The translations under genes were made by a program, and so were the position numbers. The notes under the pieces are model-generated. The model was not told the origin of the DNA, did not search any database, and saw only the letters and a list, made by a program, of their open reading frames with translations. Positions 42,891-51,040 of a stretch of 64,000 bases of DNA are shown here, one piece after another. This DNA is from Methylomonas sp. (GTDB lineage Bacteria; Pseudomonadota; Gammaproteobacteria; Methylococcales; Methylomonadaceae): positions 47,887 to 111,886 of the forward strand of contig NZ_JALOBS010000018.1 of assembly GCF_023228165.1 (NCBI RefSeq). The letters run 5' to 3'. Each line of letters begins with the position of its first letter. Position 1 is the stretch's first letter.

Positions 42891-44759
42891 ATGACCGATT
42901 TAATCAGCCAACATTTAGACCTCTGGACCACTGCCATCGTCAGCAAAAGCAGAGCAGGCCGAGGCAACAAATCCCCCTCTCCAGCGGGAGAGGGCCGGGG
43001 TGAGGGGAATCCAACCAGCACCCGCAACGCCAAGTACACCGCTTACGGCATTAAAAAACTGCGCGAATTGATTTTGGAATTGGCGGTGCGGGGGAAATTG
43101 GTGCCACAAGACCCGAATGATGAGTCGGCGAATGATTTGCTAAACCAAATTAATGACGTAAAAAATAAATTAGTCTGTGCTGGAGAAATTAAAACCCAAA
43201 AGCCATTGGATGAAATTGGCTTTGATGAAATGACATTTGAATTGCCTCATGGTTGGAAATGGTGTCGACTTGGTGAAATATGCGAGTTTGTAAATGGGTA
43301 TGCTTTTAAAAGCAGTGATTTTACCGATCAAGGAATTGGTGTCGTTAAAATTGGAGATATTCAAAATGGGGAAATTGTCACTGAATCCATGTCGAGGGTA
43401 AATAAGAGTATTGCTGATGAATTAGTTGATTCCTTTATAGTAAAAAGTGGCGAAATGGTAATTGCCATGTCTGGCGCGACTACAGGTAAATTAGGATTTA
43501 ATTCTACAGATGAAATTTTTTATTTAAACCAACGGGTAGGAAAGATTTCGCCTTTCATTTGTTATAGCAGATTTCTTTATTACCCATTAACAACAAAAAT
43601 CCAAGAAAACTTAGCAAAGTCAATGGGTAGTGCGATTCCAAATCTAAGCACTGCTCAAATCAAAGACATAGTTTTAGCATTACCGCCGCTCGCTGAACAA
43701 CACCGCATCGTCGCCAAAGTCGATGAATTGATGGCGCTGTGCGATCAACTGGAACAGCAGCAAACCGACAGCATCGCCGCCCATCAAACCCTGGTGCAAA
43801 CCCTGCTCGACGCGCTTATCGCCAGGGATGGCGTGTATGCCGGAAATGCAGGAGCAATTTCCGGCAACCAAGCCGCCGACAACGCAGAATTCGAGCAAAC
43901 CTGGAGCCGTATCGCCGACCACTTCGACACCCTGTTCACCACCGAGCACAGCATCGACCAACTCAAACAAACCCTCCTGCAACTCGCCGTCATGGGCAAA
44001 CTAGTTCCGCAGGATCCGAATGATCAAGTGGCTAGTATATTGATAGAAAACGTTGCCCATGAAAAATCTGAATTAATCAAAGAGGGTGTTCTTAAAAATC
44101 AAAAACCACTTCCTCCGGTTAGTGAAGAAGAAATAATTTTTGAATTACCCGTTGGTTGGGCGTGGACAAGATTAAACAATCTCTCCCTACATTCTGAGGC
44201 CGGTTGGAGCCCAAACTGCGAATCTACACCGCGAGTATGTGAAAACTGGGGTGTTTTAAAAGTCAGTGCTGTGACTTGGGGTAAGTTTAATCCAGAAGAA
44301 AACAAAGCATTGCCAAAAGCACTTGAACCAAAACCAGAGTACGAAATAATGGCAGGCGATTTTTTGATTTCAAGAGCGAATACAGCCGAATTAGTTGCTC
44401 GCGCTGTTATCGTGCCAGAAAATCCACCTAGGCATTTAATGATGAGCGACAAAATAATCCGTTTTGTTTTTTCTAATAAGGTCAGTGCTGAATTTATCAA
44501 TCTTGTAAACAGCAGTGATTACTCCCGAAATTACTATTCAAAAGTGGCGGGAGGCACTAGCAGCTCTATGAAAAATGTATCGAGAGAGCAAATACGAATG
44601 TTAGTGATCGCACTACCCCCTCTCGCCGAACAACACCGTATCGTCGCCAAAGTCGATGAACTGATGGCCATCTGCGACACCCTCAAAGCCCGCATCACCG
44701 AGGCACAAACCACGCAACTCCAGCTCGCCGACGCGATTGTCGAGCAAGCGGTTGCCTGA
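42891..44759 (+). CDS. hsdS: Type I restriction enzyme S subunit (specificity)
   Basis: A 622-residue specificity subunit with two target recognition domains (about 105-265 and 400-565). Each ends in the conserved segment LPPLAEQHRIVAKVDELMA followed by a helical spacer (at about 263-285 and 578-600). The two TRDs are AT-rich, while the conserved repeats and spacers follow the local GC-rich codon style. TRD exchange by recombination would explain this. Residues about 23-43 (ending in SPAGEGRGEG) are the translation of a REP-family repeat inserted in the N-terminal region and still in frame. The protein specifies the bipartite DNA sequence for HsdM and HsdR. Confidence 0.93.
   Translation: MTDLISQHLDLWTTAIVSKSRAGRGNKSPSPAGEGRGEGNPTSTRNAKYTAYGIKKLRELILELAVRGKLVPQDPNDESANDLLNQINDVKNKLVCAGEIKTQKPLDEIGFDEMTFELPHGWKWCRLGEICEFVNGYAFKSSDFTDQGIGVVKIGDIQNGEIVTESMSRVNKSIADELVDSFIVKSGEMVIAMSGATTGKLGFNSTDEIFYLNQRVGKISPFICYSRFLYYPLTTKIQENLAKSMGSAIPNLSTAQIKDIVLALPPLAEQHRIVAKVDELMALCDQLEQQQTDSIAAHQTLVQTLLDALIARDGVYAGNAGAISGNQAADNAEFEQTWSRIADHFDTLFTTEHSIDQLKQTLLQLAVMGKLVPQDPNDQVASILIENVAHEKSELIKEGVLKNQKPLPPVSEEEIIFELPVGWAWTRLNNLSLHSEAGWSPNCESTPRVCENWGVLKVSAVTWGKFNPEENKALPKALEPKPEYEIMAGDFLISRANTAELVARAVIVPENPPRHLMMSDKIIRFVFSNKVSAEFINLVNSSDYSRNYYSKVAGGTSSSMKNVSREQIRMLVIALPPLAEQHRIVAKVDELMAICDTLKARITEAQTTQLQLADAIVEQAVA
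42973..43008. repeat. REP-family hairpin inside hsdS
   Basis: The CCCCTCTCC-AGCG-GGAGAGGG hairpin followed by CCGGGGTGAGGGG is a full match to the intergenic REP family. Here it lies inside the hsdS coding region, where it is translated in frame as SPSPAGEGRGEG-like residues. Confidence 0.7.
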
Positions 44760-44770
44760 GCGAGTGTTTC

Positions 44771-44805
44771 TCCCTCTCCCACTGGGAGAGGGCCGGGGTG
44801 AGGGT
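44771..44805. repeat. REP-family hairpin between hsdS and fic
   Basis: CCCTCTCCC and GGGAGAGGG flank an ACT loop, followed by CCGGGGTGAGGG. It is a single copy, unlike the facing pairs nearby. A GTGCCCACGCGG/TGGGCATTGG segment (44816-44860) of the other repeat family follows directly. Confidence 0.65.
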
Positions 44806-44872
44806 GATCATTTTTTGTGCCCACGCGGATCACGCGCTGGGCATTGGCATGCCCACCTTATCGGTTCATGCG

Positions 44873-45894
44873 ATGGCTAAACGCTACCAACCGCCTTACA
44901 CCATCACCTCGGCCATCATTCGCCTGATTTCCAACATCAGCGAACAACTGGGGCGATTGTCGGTACAGGCGGATGACAACAATTTGCGCCTGAGGCGTAT
45001 CAACCGTATTCGCACCATTCAAGGCTCTCTGGCCATTGAAGGCAACACTTTAAGCGAGGCACAGATCACCGCCATTTTGGACGGCAAGCGGGTGATGGCT
45101 CCGCCCAAGGATATTCAGGAAGCCCGTAATGCTATTAAAGCCTACAACAGTTCGAAAGTTGGCAGCCGGCTAACGAAAAACACTTGTTGCAGGCGCATCA
45201 GGTGTTAATGGCGGGATTAATTGACGATGCTGGACGCTATCGCAAGGGTAATGTTAGCGTAATGAATGGCGATGTGGTGGTGCACATGGCGCCGCCTGCC
45301 AATCGCGTCAAGAAACTGATGGGCGATTTGTTTAGCTGGCTTGTCGTCACCGATCAGCATCCGCTCATCACCAGTTCGGTATTTCACTACGAATTCGAGT
45401 TTATTCACCCTTTCGCCGACGGTAACGGCCGTATGGGGCACTTATGGCAGAGATTGATCTTGAGCCAGTCGAATCCGATACTCGCTCAATTGCCGGTTGA
45501 AAGTATGGTGCATGCACATCAAAGTGAGTATTACCAAGCGATCAACCTGAGCACCCAAAAAACCGATTCAGCGCCGTTTATCGAATTTATGCTGGGCGTG
45601 ATATTGGAAACTATTCAAAGTAATACCCCGCAAGTCAGCCAGCAAGTTACCCCGCAAGTCGGGATGTTGCTGAAAGTGCTGGTTGGGGTTGATAAAAAAC
45701 CACTGGCGCGTCATGAATTACAAAGCCAGCTAAGCCTAAAAGATCGGGAGTCCTTCCGCGCACGCTACTTGAAACCGGTGCTGGATCTGGGGCTAATTGA
45801 AATGACCATTCTAGGCAAACCTAACAGCCGCTTGCAGCAATATCGCCTCACGCAGCAAGGCCTAAAATGGGCTGGAAATAAATCAACGCTTTGA
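44873..45894 (+). pseudogene. Fic family protein, frameshifted
   Basis: The N-terminal part runs from MAKRYQPPYTITSAIIRLIS through SLAIEGNTLSEAQITAILDG (the inhibitory-type S/T-x-x-x-E-G-N motif) to about 45140. The frame then changes. QFESWQPANEKHLLQAHQVLM and the rest, with the Fic core HPFADGNGRMGH, read in another frame to 45894. A one-base insertion or deletion near 45140-45150 explains it. Restored, it would be about 340 residues with a C-terminal winged-helix region. Fic enzymes transfer AMP or other groups. The core motif ends in H where R is usual (GRxGR). The frameshift could also be a sequencing error. Confidence 0.8.
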
Positions 45895-46017
45895 CACTCC
45901 CTTACATTTACTCCTCGCCCCACAAAATTCCGCATCGAGACCGCCTCAAGCCCGCTAAACTAAGCGCCCATTTACAATCGAACCGGCGCAATTATCGGCC
46001 GGCTTATCAGGACATTC

Positions 46018-47235
46018 ATGGCATCCACCGGCATCATCAATAAGGCGTTTTTCAAACTACTGGCTTTTCGCGGCTTGGCGGTGCTGGCTTACCAAGTAAC
46101 GGCCACCGTGGTGGGCTGGCATATCTACGAATTGACCCACGACACACTGGCCCTGGGCTTGGTGGGGCTGGCGGAAGTGATTCCTTATTTTTGCTGCGCG
46201 CTGTTTGCCGGTTATGCGGTGGATCATTATTCGCGGCGCTGGTTCGGTATCGCCGCCTGCTGCTTGCTGGCGCTGAACGCGGGGATCTTGGTGCTGGTGG
46301 CGGATGCGCGCCTGCCGGGTGATCCGCGGTGGTGGATCTATGCCACGGTGGCCTGTACCGGCTTGGCGCGGGCGTTCCTGGGCCCCAGCTACAGTGCTTT
46401 GTTCGCGCTGCTGTTGCCGCGAAAAGATTTTGTTAAAGCGTCGGGTATCGGCAGTTCGGTGATTAATTTCGGCCTGGTCGGCGGACCGGCTCTGGGCGGC
46501 GTGTTGGTGGCCTGGGTCGGCAAGACAGCTGCTTACGGGGTGGCGAGCGGTTTATGCCTGCTGGCGGCAATGGCGTTGTTAACGCTGCGGGTCAAACAGC
46601 CGCCGCCGGCCGTGGCGGCGCCGATTTTCGCCAGCATAGGCGAGGGCTTGCGGTTTGTGTTTAATAACCAAGTGGTGCTCGGCGCGCAGTCGTTGGATAT
46701 GTTTGCGGTATTGTTCGGCGGCGCGGTGGCGCTGTTGCCGGCTTTTATTCAGGATGTGTTCCATTACGGCGCCGAGGGGCTGGGTATTTTGCGGGCGGCG
46801 CCGGCGGTCGGGGCGGTTGTCACCGGCCTGTTCCTGGCCCGCCACCCGATAAACCGCCATGCCGGCCGCTGGCTGCTGACGGCGGTAGCGGGCTTCGGTT
46901 TGTGCATGATAGCGTTTGCGCTGGCCGCTAATTTTTGGTTCGGCGCAGTGTTTTTGATGCTGTCCGGCGTTTGCGACGGGGTATCGGTGGTAATGCGTTC
47001 GACGATTTTGCAACTGGCGACGCCCGATGCGCTGCGCGGCCGGGTCTCGGCGATTAACGGCATTTTCATTGGTTCCTCCAACGAGTTGGGCGCGTTCGAG
47101 TCCGGTGTCACCGCGCGCTGGCTGGGCTTGGTGCCGTCGGTGTTGTTCGGCGGCGTGATGACCTTGACCGTAGTCGCGGCGACCGCGAAACTGGCGCCTA
47201 AGCTGCGTAAGGTAAGCTTGAGCGATTTGTATTAA
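46018..47235 (+). CDS. MFS transporter, EntS-like exporter
   Basis: A 405-residue major facilitator with about 11-12 helices. Its N-terminal FKLLAFRGLAVLAYQVTATVVGWHIYELTHDTLALGLVGLAEVIP resembles the EntS/MFS_3 group, which exports siderophores or other small molecules. No substrate can be inferred. It is followed by the PEP-mutase family gene 30 bases downstream in the same direction, so they may share a transcript. Confidence 0.85.
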   Translation: MASTGIINKAFFKLLAFRGLAVLAYQVTATVVGWHIYELTHDTLALGLVGLAEVIPYFCCALFAGYAVDHYSRRWFGIAACCLLALNAGILVLVADARLPGDPRWWIYATVACTGLARAFLGPSYSALFALLLPRKDFVKASGIGSSVINFGLVGGPALGGVLVAWVGKTAAYGVASGLCLLAAMALLTLRVKQPPPAVAAPIFASIGEGLRFVFNNQVVLGAQSLDMFAVLFGGAVALLPAFIQDVFHYGAEGLGILRAAPAVGAVVTGLFLARHPINRHAGRWLLTAVAGFGLCMIAFALAANFWFGAVFLMLSGVCDGVSVVMRSTILQLATPDALRGRVSAINGIFIGSSNELGAFESGVTARWLGLVPSVLFGGVMTLTVVAATAKLAPKLRKVSLSDLY

Positions 47236-47265
47236 TAGAGCAGACAATACCCAGGAAAACAGCCC

Positions 47266-48144
47266 ATGAAAAATAAACTGCGACACATGATAGAACAACC
47301 CGGCGTTCACGCCGCACCGGCGGTTTACGACTGCATAGGCGCGCTGGCGGCGGAGCGGGCCGGTTTCGATTTCATTTTTTCCAGCGGCTTCGGTATCGCC
47401 GCATCCCTGTTGGGTAAACCGGATTTCGGTTATCTGACCGCCGGCGAAATGATCGATGCCGCCAAACGCATCGCCGGCAGTGTGGCCATTCCGCTGATTG
47501 CGGACATGGATACCGGCTACGGCAATCCGCTGAACGTGATCAGAACCGTACAGGACATTGTCCAGTCGCAAGTGGCCGGCATCATTTTGGAGGATCAGGA
47601 ATGGCCGAAAAAGTGCGGGCATTTCGAAGGAAAACGCGTGGTATCCGCAGACGAACAGGTAGAAAAGATCAAAGCGGCGGTTTATGCGCGCGGCGATTCC
47701 GGGTTGGTAATTGTGGCCAGGACCGATGCGCGGGCCCTGGAAGGACTAAACGGCGCGATAGCACGCGGCGAGCGTTATCTGGCCGCCGGCGCCGACGTAC
47801 TGTTTATCGAAGCCCCGCAATCGCGCGAAGAGCTGGCTGAGGTGGCGCGGCATTTTCAAGGCGTGCCGCTGTTCGCCAATATCATAGAAGGCGGCAAAAC
47901 CCCCAATCTGTCTGTGGCCGAACTGGACGCCATGGGCTATAAATTAGTCGCCTTCGCCTTGTCCGGCTTATTCTCGGCCACCCAAGCGATGCTGGATTGC
48001 TTTAATACGTTAAAGGCCGACGGCAGTACTGCGAATGTTAACAGCGAGCTATCGTTCGAAGGCTTTAAAGACGTGATTCGCATGCAGCAGCACTTGGACC
48101 TGGAAAGCCAGTTCGGACTGAAGGGACGCAGCTTGGAACCATGA
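47266..48144 (+). CDS. Isocitrate lyase/PEP mutase superfamily enzyme
   Basis: A 292-residue TIM-barrel protein. Family residues include GFDFIFSSGFGIAAS (about 33-47), the metal-binding ADMDTGYGNP (about 83-92), the LEDQEWPKKCGH loop (about 112-123) with the KKCGH motif, and VARTDAR (about 153-159). The superfamily includes methylisocitrate lyase, PEP mutase, carboxyPEP mutase and oxaloacetate decarboxylase. The KKCGH cysteine favours a lyase reaction over phosphonate chemistry, but the substrate is uncertain. No prpC or phosphonate gene is nearby. Confidence 0.87.
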   Translation: MKNKLRHMIEQPGVHAAPAVYDCIGALAAERAGFDFIFSSGFGIAASLLGKPDFGYLTAGEMIDAAKRIAGSVAIPLIADMDTGYGNPLNVIRTVQDIVQSQVAGIILEDQEWPKKCGHFEGKRVVSADEQVEKIKAAVYARGDSGLVIVARTDARALEGLNGAIARGERYLAAGADVLFIEAPQSREELAEVARHFQGVPLFANIIEGGKTPNLSVAELDAMGYKLVAFALSGLFSATQAMLDCFNTLKADGSTANVNSELSFEGFKDVIRMQQHLDLESQFGLKGRSLEP

Positions 48145-48519
48145 TGGAAACCCCGCTACGAAAACTTTGCGGCATTTCACTTGTTTTTAACTAAAAATAG
48201 GCGATATGACACACTGTTTGTGCGTGGGTTAGTGTTGATGATTTTGAAAGCCTTAATGGTGTTAATTTTTTGCAACGCTGCGGCATAGATATTCCATTGA
48301 TTTGATTGGCTTTATCGTTTTGGTTGCGCAGCGATCAAGTTTGATACCAAATAATAGGCACACTCGTTGCTGAAGGTTTTAGATTTTCATCTAAAAACGG
48401 CCTGATTGCGGCGCGTTTACTCGGCAAACGGCAGGCTAAGCGGAGTGACTAAGATCGTGTTTGAACACTGGGTTTGTAACTTTAGCGTTATGCTTATCAA
48501 GCACACTTAGGAATTGCCG
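48145..48519. other. Intergenic region, promoter area of the fecI-like gene
   Basis: I find no gene in this stretch. It is AT-rich with several poly-T tracts. I do not see a recognisable Fur box, although a siderophore sigma gene would usually be Fur controlled. Confidence 0.4.
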
Positions 48520-49023
48520 ATGACGACAGAACTGCTCGCTAATCAAGCCCTGACTCAACTTTATCGGCAGCACCATTCCTGGCTGCTGGCTTGGTTGGCT
48601 AAGCGGGTGCAGTGCCGCCTGCAGGCGGAGGACCATGCTCACGACACTTTCATGCGGGTTATCGCCTCTAATCAGATCCACGACATACAAGAACCACGAG
48701 CCTTTTTGACCACTATCGCCAAGGGCTTGCTGGTCAATCATTGGCGCAAAACGGCGATAGAACAGGCTTATCTGAACAGGATAGCCGCCTATCCCGAAGC
48801 ACTGATGCCGTCGCCCGAGGAAAACGCCATCATCCTTGCCACGCTGCAGGAAATCGACGAAATGCTCGATCAATTGCCGGCCAAAGTACGTAAAGCCTTC
48901 TTGATGTCGCAACTGGAGGGCTTAACCTATATCGAGATTGGCCGGCAGCTGAACGTAACGGATCGCATGGTCAAAAAATACATGGCCCGCGCCATGCTGC
49001 ATCTTTTGACTAGCGAATTTTAA
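48520..49023 (+). CDS. ECF sigma factor, FecI-like
   Basis: A 167-residue sigma-70 factor with region 2 (QAEDHAHDTFMRVIAS and DIQEPRAFLTTIAKGLLVNHWRK) and region 4 (LPAKVRKAFLMSQLEGLTYIEIGRQLNVTDRMVKKYMARA). The FecI group activates TonB-receptor genes when a membrane antisigma (FecR) releases it. FecR is encoded 7 bases downstream. ATG at 48520 is used in preference to a TTG 6 bases before. Confidence 0.92.
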   Translation: MTTELLANQALTQLYRQHHSWLLAWLAKRVQCRLQAEDHAHDTFMRVIASNQIHDIQEPRAFLTTIAKGLLVNHWRKTAIEQAYLNRIAAYPEALMPSPEENAIILATLQEIDEMLDQLPAKVRKAFLMSQLEGLTYIEIGRQLNVTDRMVKKYMARAMLHLLTSEF

Positions 49024-49030
49024 AAACCAA

Positions 49031-49996
49031 ATGCTAAATCCAGATCGCCTTGAGATTCACCCCGGCATACTGGCTGAAGCCGCCGAGTGGTTTGCGGTGT
49101 TAGGTTCCGGCGCGGTATCGAAAGCGGAAATGGAGCAATGGCAGGCGTGGCTGCAGGCGCATCCCGATCATCAAGCGGCTTGGTCAAAAGTTGAGTTTTT
49201 TACCCATAAATTCCAAAACCTGCCGTCGCAGGCAGCTTCAGCGGCACTCAATCAACCCGATCTTTACCGCCGACGTACATTGAAAACTTTGGCGGTATTC
49301 GGCGCAATTGGCTTTACGAGCTGGCAAATCTCGCGAGGCAGGTATTTACAGGAATGGAGCGCCGATTACCAAACGGCGTTAGGCGTAGGCAAAACCATCA
49401 TCCTGGCCGACGGCTCAAAAGTCACGCTGGATACCGCTAGCGCCTTCAATGTGGACTTCACAACGGAACTGCGCCGCTTGCAACTGGTTTCCGGCGAGAT
49501 TTATATCGAAACCGCCGCGGACAACGCAGGCATGCATCGCCCGTTTGTCGTCGATAGCCGGGAAGGCCGGGTTCGCGCATTGGGAACGCGCTTTAGCGTT
49601 AGACAGCTTCCCGGCAACAGCCAAGTAAGCGTATTTGCCGATGCGGTAGAAATTCAACCCGGCAAACCGGGCGCAAACAAACTCATCCTGCATGCCGGGC
49701 AGGCGACAGGCTTTAACTCGGAGCGAATTGACGCGGTGGCTGCCATCAATGTGGAACGTCCAGCCTGGTCGCAAGGGCTCCTGCTGGCCGACAACATGCC
49801 CTTGAGCGAATTTCTGCTGCAACTCAATCGCTATCGGCACGGCTACGTCACTTGCGACCCTCAGATTGCCGATTTGCGCATCGTCGGCTCGTTCCCGCTC
49901 AACGACACGGATCGCGTTCTGGCCATGCTGGCGGAAACCCTGCCGGTCAAAATCTCAAACCCACTGCCGCTGTGGGTAAAGGTGTTGCCGCGTTAG
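49031..49996 (+). CDS. FecR family anti-sigma/sensor protein
   Basis: A 321-residue protein. It begins with the DUF4880 region (EAAEWFAVLGSGAVSKAEMEQWQAWLQAHPDHQAAWSKVE), has one membrane span near residue 86, and a periplasmic FecR domain containing YQTALGVGKTIILADGSKVTLDTASAF and VRALGTRFSVRQ, with a C-terminal STN-like DUF4974 part. It receives the signal from the receptor STN domain and controls the FecI-like sigma. The receptor gene lies 1.0 kb downstream, with a TA remnant and an intact TA pair between. Confidence 0.92.
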   Translation: MLNPDRLEIHPGILAEAAEWFAVLGSGAVSKAEMEQWQAWLQAHPDHQAAWSKVEFFTHKFQNLPSQAASAALNQPDLYRRRTLKTLAVFGAIGFTSWQISRGRYLQEWSADYQTALGVGKTIILADGSKVTLDTASAFNVDFTTELRRLQLVSGEIYIETAADNAGMHRPFVVDSREGRVRALGTRFSVRQLPGNSQVSVFADAVEIQPGKPGANKLILHAGQATGFNSERIDAVAAINVERPAWSQGLLLADNMPLSEFLLQLNRYRHGYVTCDPQIADLRIVGSFPLNDTDRVLAMLAETLPVKISNPLPLWVKVLPR

Positions 49997-50040
49997 GGCT
50001 TTTAAACTAAGTCAGTATGTAATTGCTTAGGAGAGACCTT

Positions 50041-50241
50041 GTGTCCAAAGATGCTGTCCTTACAATGAAACTGGAGCATGAGTTTATTCAACGCCAGCGT
50101 CAAACAAGGGAATATGATGAGTTTTTGCGCAACTGCCCGAGTCTCTACGTAGGCAGGCGTAGGCACATCAAATGTACGCGTTGAAAACGACTTTGCCTCG
50201 CGTCGTGCGCAAGCCGCGGACAAAATATGAAGGTTGTTTAG
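50041..50241 (+). pseudogene. Remnant of a ribbon-helix-helix antitoxin and RelE-type toxin pair
   Basis: GTG at 50041, preceded by AGGAGAG, opens MSKDAVLTMKLE, which is typical of a ParD-like antitoxin. Its middle part is deleted and it continues as HEFIQRQRQTREYDEFLR. After a frame change the family's end is still legible as NDFASRRAQAADKI ending at 50230. Overlapping ATGA, a toxin frame starts MKVV and meets TAG at the codon where tryptophan is usual (MKVVW). Only the first codons of the toxin remain. This dead module sits directly before the BrnTA pair. Confidence 0.6.
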
Positions 50242-50247
50242 TCCGCT

Positions 50248-50541
50248 TCATCCAGGTGATTTCGTCGTCGACAAGTCGCGCAAACTACCGGAAACATATT
50301 TGTGTAATACACTGGCCACCAGTGTCTGATAAGGCAAGCCCTCTTCCAGGGCGCGGCGTTGCAATGCGGCCAAATCCCTGGACGAAATTCTGATATTGAT
50401 ACGCTTGTCTTTTTTAAACACGGTTTCCGCGGCTTCACTCAAATAAGCCTTACGCTCATCGGTCAAATCCGATTCAAACTCATCGGCTTCAAACGCGTCC
50501 AACAAGGCTTGCTCGTCTTGATCTAGCTGTTGCTTATTCAT
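50248..50541 (-). CDS. BrnA-like antitoxin
   Basis: A 97-residue acidic protein. The C-terminal ribbon-helix-helix reads KRINIRISSRDLAALQRRALEEGLPYQTLVASVLHKYVSG (about 49-88), a pattern shared by CopG/BrnA antitoxins. It would neutralise the toxin encoded upstream, whose stop overlaps its start by 4 bases (the order is toxin first, as in brnTA). Confidence 0.85.
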   Translation of the reverse strand: MNKQQLDQDEQALLDAFEADEFESDLTDERKAYLSEAAETVFKKDKRINIRISSRDLAALQRRALEEGLPYQTLVASVLHKYVSGSLRDLSTTKSPG

Positions 50542-50816
50542 TTGTCACCCCTTAAATATTTTTTGGTTGCTTTACGACTGGGAATAATGGTTTTCAGAAA
50601 AATCTCGGAGCTTGTCTCTACATAAGGCACCAAATAGGCGTAATCATCGACCTCAACCACTAATACCCGTTGATGAGCATATCTTTCGCTATTGGGGTGA
50701 TAACCATCGTCCAGCAACGCGCCAGTCTGTATTGCAAACAAAACATCCTCAAACGAGATACCGCGCTCGCTGATTAAAAGCTGATTTTTCTCCGCATTCC
50801 AATTAATGATCTTCAT
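50538..50816 (-). CDS. BrnT-like toxin
   Basis: A 92-residue protein of the BrnT ribonuclease-toxin type: INWNAEKNQLLISERGISFEDVLFAI (about 3-28) and the RVLVVEVDDYAYLVPYVE core, ending in IIPSRKATKKYLRG. The ATG at 50816 is preferred; an in-frame ATG 36 bases upstream and a TTG 48 bases upstream are less likely. The pair points against the siderophore genes and separates fecR from the receptor gene. Confidence 0.85.
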   Translation of the reverse strand: MKIINWNAEKNQLLISERGISFEDVLFAIQTGALLDDGYHPNSERYAHQRVLVVEVDDYAYLVPYVETSSEIFLKTIIPSRKATKKYLRGDK

Positions 50817-51040
50817 GCTACAAAGACTAGCATAATGGATGCCTAACGTCATCACGCAATTCAAAGCTATGTCCCGTCAGTTAATAAGTGCCACTAAAGA
50901 ATAGTAAAGACTTGAATTATTTTTCTTTTATAAATAGTGCGTTACAAATTACTTAAAATTTTTTTCAATTTTGAGTTCCCCTTTTTCGTTTTCGATTGGC
51001 AATAGGAGTGAGAACCGCATTTACTAAAAGGAAAAACACC

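Noticed and set aside
46579..47622. A 347-codon reverse frame across the MFS and PEP-mutase genes
   Set aside because: It crosses two well-supported genes and reads as an Arg/His-rich string typical of antisense GC-rich DNA.
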